Shown here: positions 62,294-64,000 of the stretch, one piece after another | Position numbering within the stretch: position 1 is the first letter of the stretch | Layout of the letters: every line of letters starts with the position of its first letter | Made by a program: the position numbers and the translations under genes | NCBI RefSeq assembly: GCF_900112375.1 | Contig: NZ_FOLS01000036.1 | Location: 1-64,000 of the forward strand | Length of the DNA: 64,000 nt | Reading direction: 5' to 3' | Source: Pseudomonas citronellolis | GTDB lineage: Bacteria; Pseudomonadota; Gammaproteobacteria; Pseudomonadales; Pseudomonadaceae | Notes under the pieces: model-generated | What the model was told of the DNA's origin: nothing | Databases searched by the model: none | What the model saw: the letters and a program-made list of their open reading frames with translations, nothing else

Positions 62294-63106
62294 TCAGCGC
62301 AGCCAGGTCAGGTGCAGCCCGTCCCCTTCACCGCTGCCCAGCTCCAGGCGGGCATCGCGCACGCCCTGGCCGGCCAGGGCACTGCGCCAGTCGGCGGCGT
62401 GGGCGCCGGCCAGCTCGACGCGCACACCGGTGTCCTGGCGCAGGGTGCGCACCAGCAGGTCGAGCCAAGCGCCGCCGGGCTCGGCGGGCACGTGGCTGAG
62501 GGTCAGCTCGCCGTTGGCCTTGAGCAGGCGCATCAAGGTCGCGGCGCTGGGCAGCAGTTCGCCCAGGGCGCTGCCGGCGTCCAGTTGCTCGGCGTGCAGG
62601 TAGGCGCGGCGGTTGCCGCGGGTGATGGCGTAGACCGCCAGCAGGCTGTCCTGCTGCGGCGCGGCCAGGCGCACCAGCAGGTAGGCCTGCTGGTCGTCCG
62701 GGCCGTAGAGGCTGGATTTGCCGAACACCGCATTGGCCAGCAGGCTGCTGGAGCCGCAGTCGCGGCCCTCGCACCAGAACAGCGGGGTGGCGTCGGCCTT
62801 GAGCAGGTCCTTGCGCGCGGCGGCGAAGGCGCTGGCGCTGGAGTCCTCGTCGGGCAGGCGGTAGGTCAGCGCGGAGAGCTGGCCGAGGGCGCGCGCCTCG
62901 CCTTCCATGCGCAGGCGCCCGCTGATGCGGCTGATCGGCCCCAGCGGGTAGACGCGCTCGGTGGCGGGGGCGCTGGTGAAATCGACGATCTCCGCCCTCG
63001 GGAAACGGGGCAGCACGTCGAGGTCGTGGCTGTCGGGAACGTCGGCGGCGAAGGCGCTGGCCGCGAGCAGCGTGCCCACCAGGGGCAGCAGGGAAAGGCG
63101 AGGCAT
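62294..63106 (-). CDS. DUF4892-domain periplasmic protein
   Basis: A 270-residue protein with a signal peptide (MPRLSLLPLVGTLLAASAFAADV), followed by the DUF4892 domain: SHDLDVLPRFPRAEIVDFTSAPATERVYPLGPISRISGRLRMEG and FWCEGRDCGSSSLLANAVFGKSSLYGPDDQQAYLLVRL, where two close Cys residues may pair. Its C-terminal third looks like an OmpA-like or helical region (LLPSAATLMRLLKANGELTLSHV) but this is not certain. Function unknown. ATG 63106 was chosen for the signal peptide. Confidence 0.85.
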   Translation of the reverse strand: MPRLSLLPLVGTLLAASAFAADVPDSHDLDVLPRFPRAEIVDFTSAPATERVYPLGPISRISGRLRMEGEARALGQLSALTYRLPDEDSSASAFAAARKDLLKADATPLFWCEGRDCGSSSLLANAVFGKSSLYGPDDQQAYLLVRLAAPQQDSLLAVYAITRGNRRAYLHAEQLDAGSALGELLPSAATLMRLLKANGELTLSHVPAEPGGAWLDLLVRTLRQDTGVRVELAGAHAADWRSALAGQGVRDARLELGSGEGDGLHLTWLR

Positions 63107-63297
63107 GTCAGGCGTCGCACCTCCGTTGCGCACGCCGCGAGGCATGCACGCCCGGGCCGCTGGAATCCTTGGGGCCGCCCGGCATGGCGGTGGCGAAGAG
63201 CTGAATCATGCAGAATCTCCCGACTGCGATCCATGCAGCGTCGTGGCAAGCCCCGCTTTAGTCAAGCGGGGTGCGGCAACGGGGTGTTTCCCTGCGC

Positions 63298-64000
63298 CTA
63301 CGCGCCCAGGAACGGCTGGAAGATCGCCGCCACCGCCTGCGCACCGGCTTCGTCGTCCAGGTGCAGGTGATGGCCGCCGGGCAGCTCGTCGACGTCGAAG
63401 GGGCGCCCGTCGATCAGCTTGCGGATGCCCGGCTCGGCGGCGAGCATGCCGCCCTGGGCCAGCACCAGGCTGACCGGGCACTGCACGGCCTGGACGAAGC
63501 TCGCGGCGTGGGCGCGGGTGAAGCGCAGCGGCGAAGGCAGGGTCAGGCGCGCATCGCTGCGCCAGGTGAAGCCGCCGGGCACCGGCATCAGCCCGCGCCG
63601 GGCCAGCAGTTCGGCGGCCTCGCGGCTGACCGCGCCGACGCCCTTCATGCGTGCCTCCACCGCGCGGTCGATGGCTTCGTACACCGGCTTGCGCTTGTTC
63701 GGCAGCGCCAGTTGCGCCTTCAGCGCCTCGCCCAGCTTGGCCGGCGCGCTGTCGGCCTCGCCGGTGTAGGGCACCAGGCCGTCGATCAGCGCCAGGCGTT
63801 CGATGCGCTCGGGCATGGCGCCGGCCAGCAGCACCGAGACGATGGCGCCCATGGAATGCCCGAGCAGCGAGAAGCGCTCCCAGCCCAGTTGCTCGGCCAC
63901 CGCCAGCACGTCGTAGGCGTAGTCCCACAGCAGGTAGCTGGCCCCGGGGGCGCGGTGCGCCGAGTGGCCGTGGCCGGCGAAGTCCAGGGCGACGATGCGC
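63298..64000 (-). CDS. Alpha/beta hydrolase, 5' end beyond the window
   Basis: The C-terminal 233 residues of a hydrolase whose start lies beyond base 64000. The frame continues open to the edge, with IVALDFAGHGHSAHRAPGASYLLWDYAYDVLAV before the nucleophile elbow LLGHSMGA. Later GGHHLHLDD carries the catalytic His, near the C terminus. The 191-base gap before the DUF4892 gene has an eight-base stem (63251-63258/63264-63271) without a T-run and no gene. The substrate is unknown. Confidence 0.9.
   Translation of the reverse strand, partial: RIVALDFAGHGHSAHRAPGASYLLWDYAYDVLAVAEQLGWERFSLLGHSMGAIVSVLLAGAMPERIERLALIDGLVPYTGEADSAPAKLGEALKAQLALPNKRKPVYEAIDRAVEARMKGVGAVSREAAELLARRGLMPVPGGFTWRSDARLTLPSPLRFTRAHAASFVQAVQCPVSLVLAQGGMLAAEPGIRKLIDGRPFDVDELPGGHHLHLDDEAGAQAVAAIFQPFLGA

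Noticed and set aside
63251..63271. Hairpin CCCCGCTT/AAGCGGGG as terminator of the alpha/beta hydrolase gene
   Set aside because: Good eight-base stem, but no T-run follows on the minus strand and the loop is AT-rich; support is too weak to list as a terminator.

Overview
The window is a GC-rich chromosomal segment (about two thirds G+C) of a Pseudomonas. Gene content and order point to the P. aeruginosa group without proving the species. From about 10 kb to the end, the order matches, from memory, the PAO1 PA1689-PA1620s region: LTA-synthase-like gene, speE, alkA, mtnC/D/B, aroC, prmB, smr, folE, hemerythrin, SulP, MCP, selU/selD, rssA-like patatin, kdp. The first 8.6 kb (urate/allantoin catabolism) is a separate block that PAO1 keeps elsewhere. 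No rRNA, tRNA, prophage, insertion sequence or CRISPR array was seen.

Layout. 1-8.6 kb: tail of a purine permease, a LysE exporter, then a complete urate-to-glyoxylate pathway. This holds uraH on the minus strand, divergent puuE-uraD-alc-allA-puuD, and an NCS2 urate/xanthine-type permease. Three copies of the palindrome TTGTATACAA lie upstream of uraH, puuE and the permease and define a local regulon. 9-20 kb: TauE/SafE exporter, envelope sulfatase-fold protein, spermidine synthase, alkA-ogt alkylation repair pair, a methionine-salvage operon (MFS transporter-mtnB-mtnD-mtnC) and aroC. 20-33 kb: mostly housekeeping and accessory singletons (prmB, isochorismatase-like hydrolase, Smr protein, folE, double-Cache protein, bacteriohemerythrin, GST, aminotransferase/MarR pair, LysE-BenE transporter pair, bile-acid-type symporter). 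33-47 kb: P-type ATPase, SDR and MDR oxidoreductases, SulP transporter, HBM-type chemoreceptor, flavin reductase, small lipoprotein, selD-selU and a patatin-like phospholipase. 47-58.6 kb: kdpFABC-kdpD-kdpE for high-affinity K+ uptake, divergent from a second two-component system with a His/Pro-rich sensor loop. That system is followed by a repetitive EF-hand protein. 58.9-64 kb: GntR/CynX-type MFS pair, AI-2E family transporter, DUF4892 protein and the 3' part of an alpha/beta hydrolase.

The most conspicuous non-coding feature is a dense population of short palindromic repeats in nearly every larger intergenic gap. At least four families are present. One family (GTAGGAGCG-stem-CGCGA) exists in five or more stem versions whose two arms change together. 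Repeats sit inside operons (mtnD/mtnC, kdpB/kdpC, alc/allA), and repeat sequence supplies the stop codons of sulP, selU and rssA. One 69-bp repeat doublet occurs identically at two sites 18.8 kb apart.

Functionally, the urate cluster turns imported purine breakdown products into glyoxylate and urea. The salvage operon recycles methylthioadenosine, the by-product of the spermidine synthase encoded nearby. kdp and the adjacent sensor system deal with ion homeostasis. The best candidates for an undescribed system are the sensor kinase/EF-hand locus at 55.9-58.6 kb and the repeat families.
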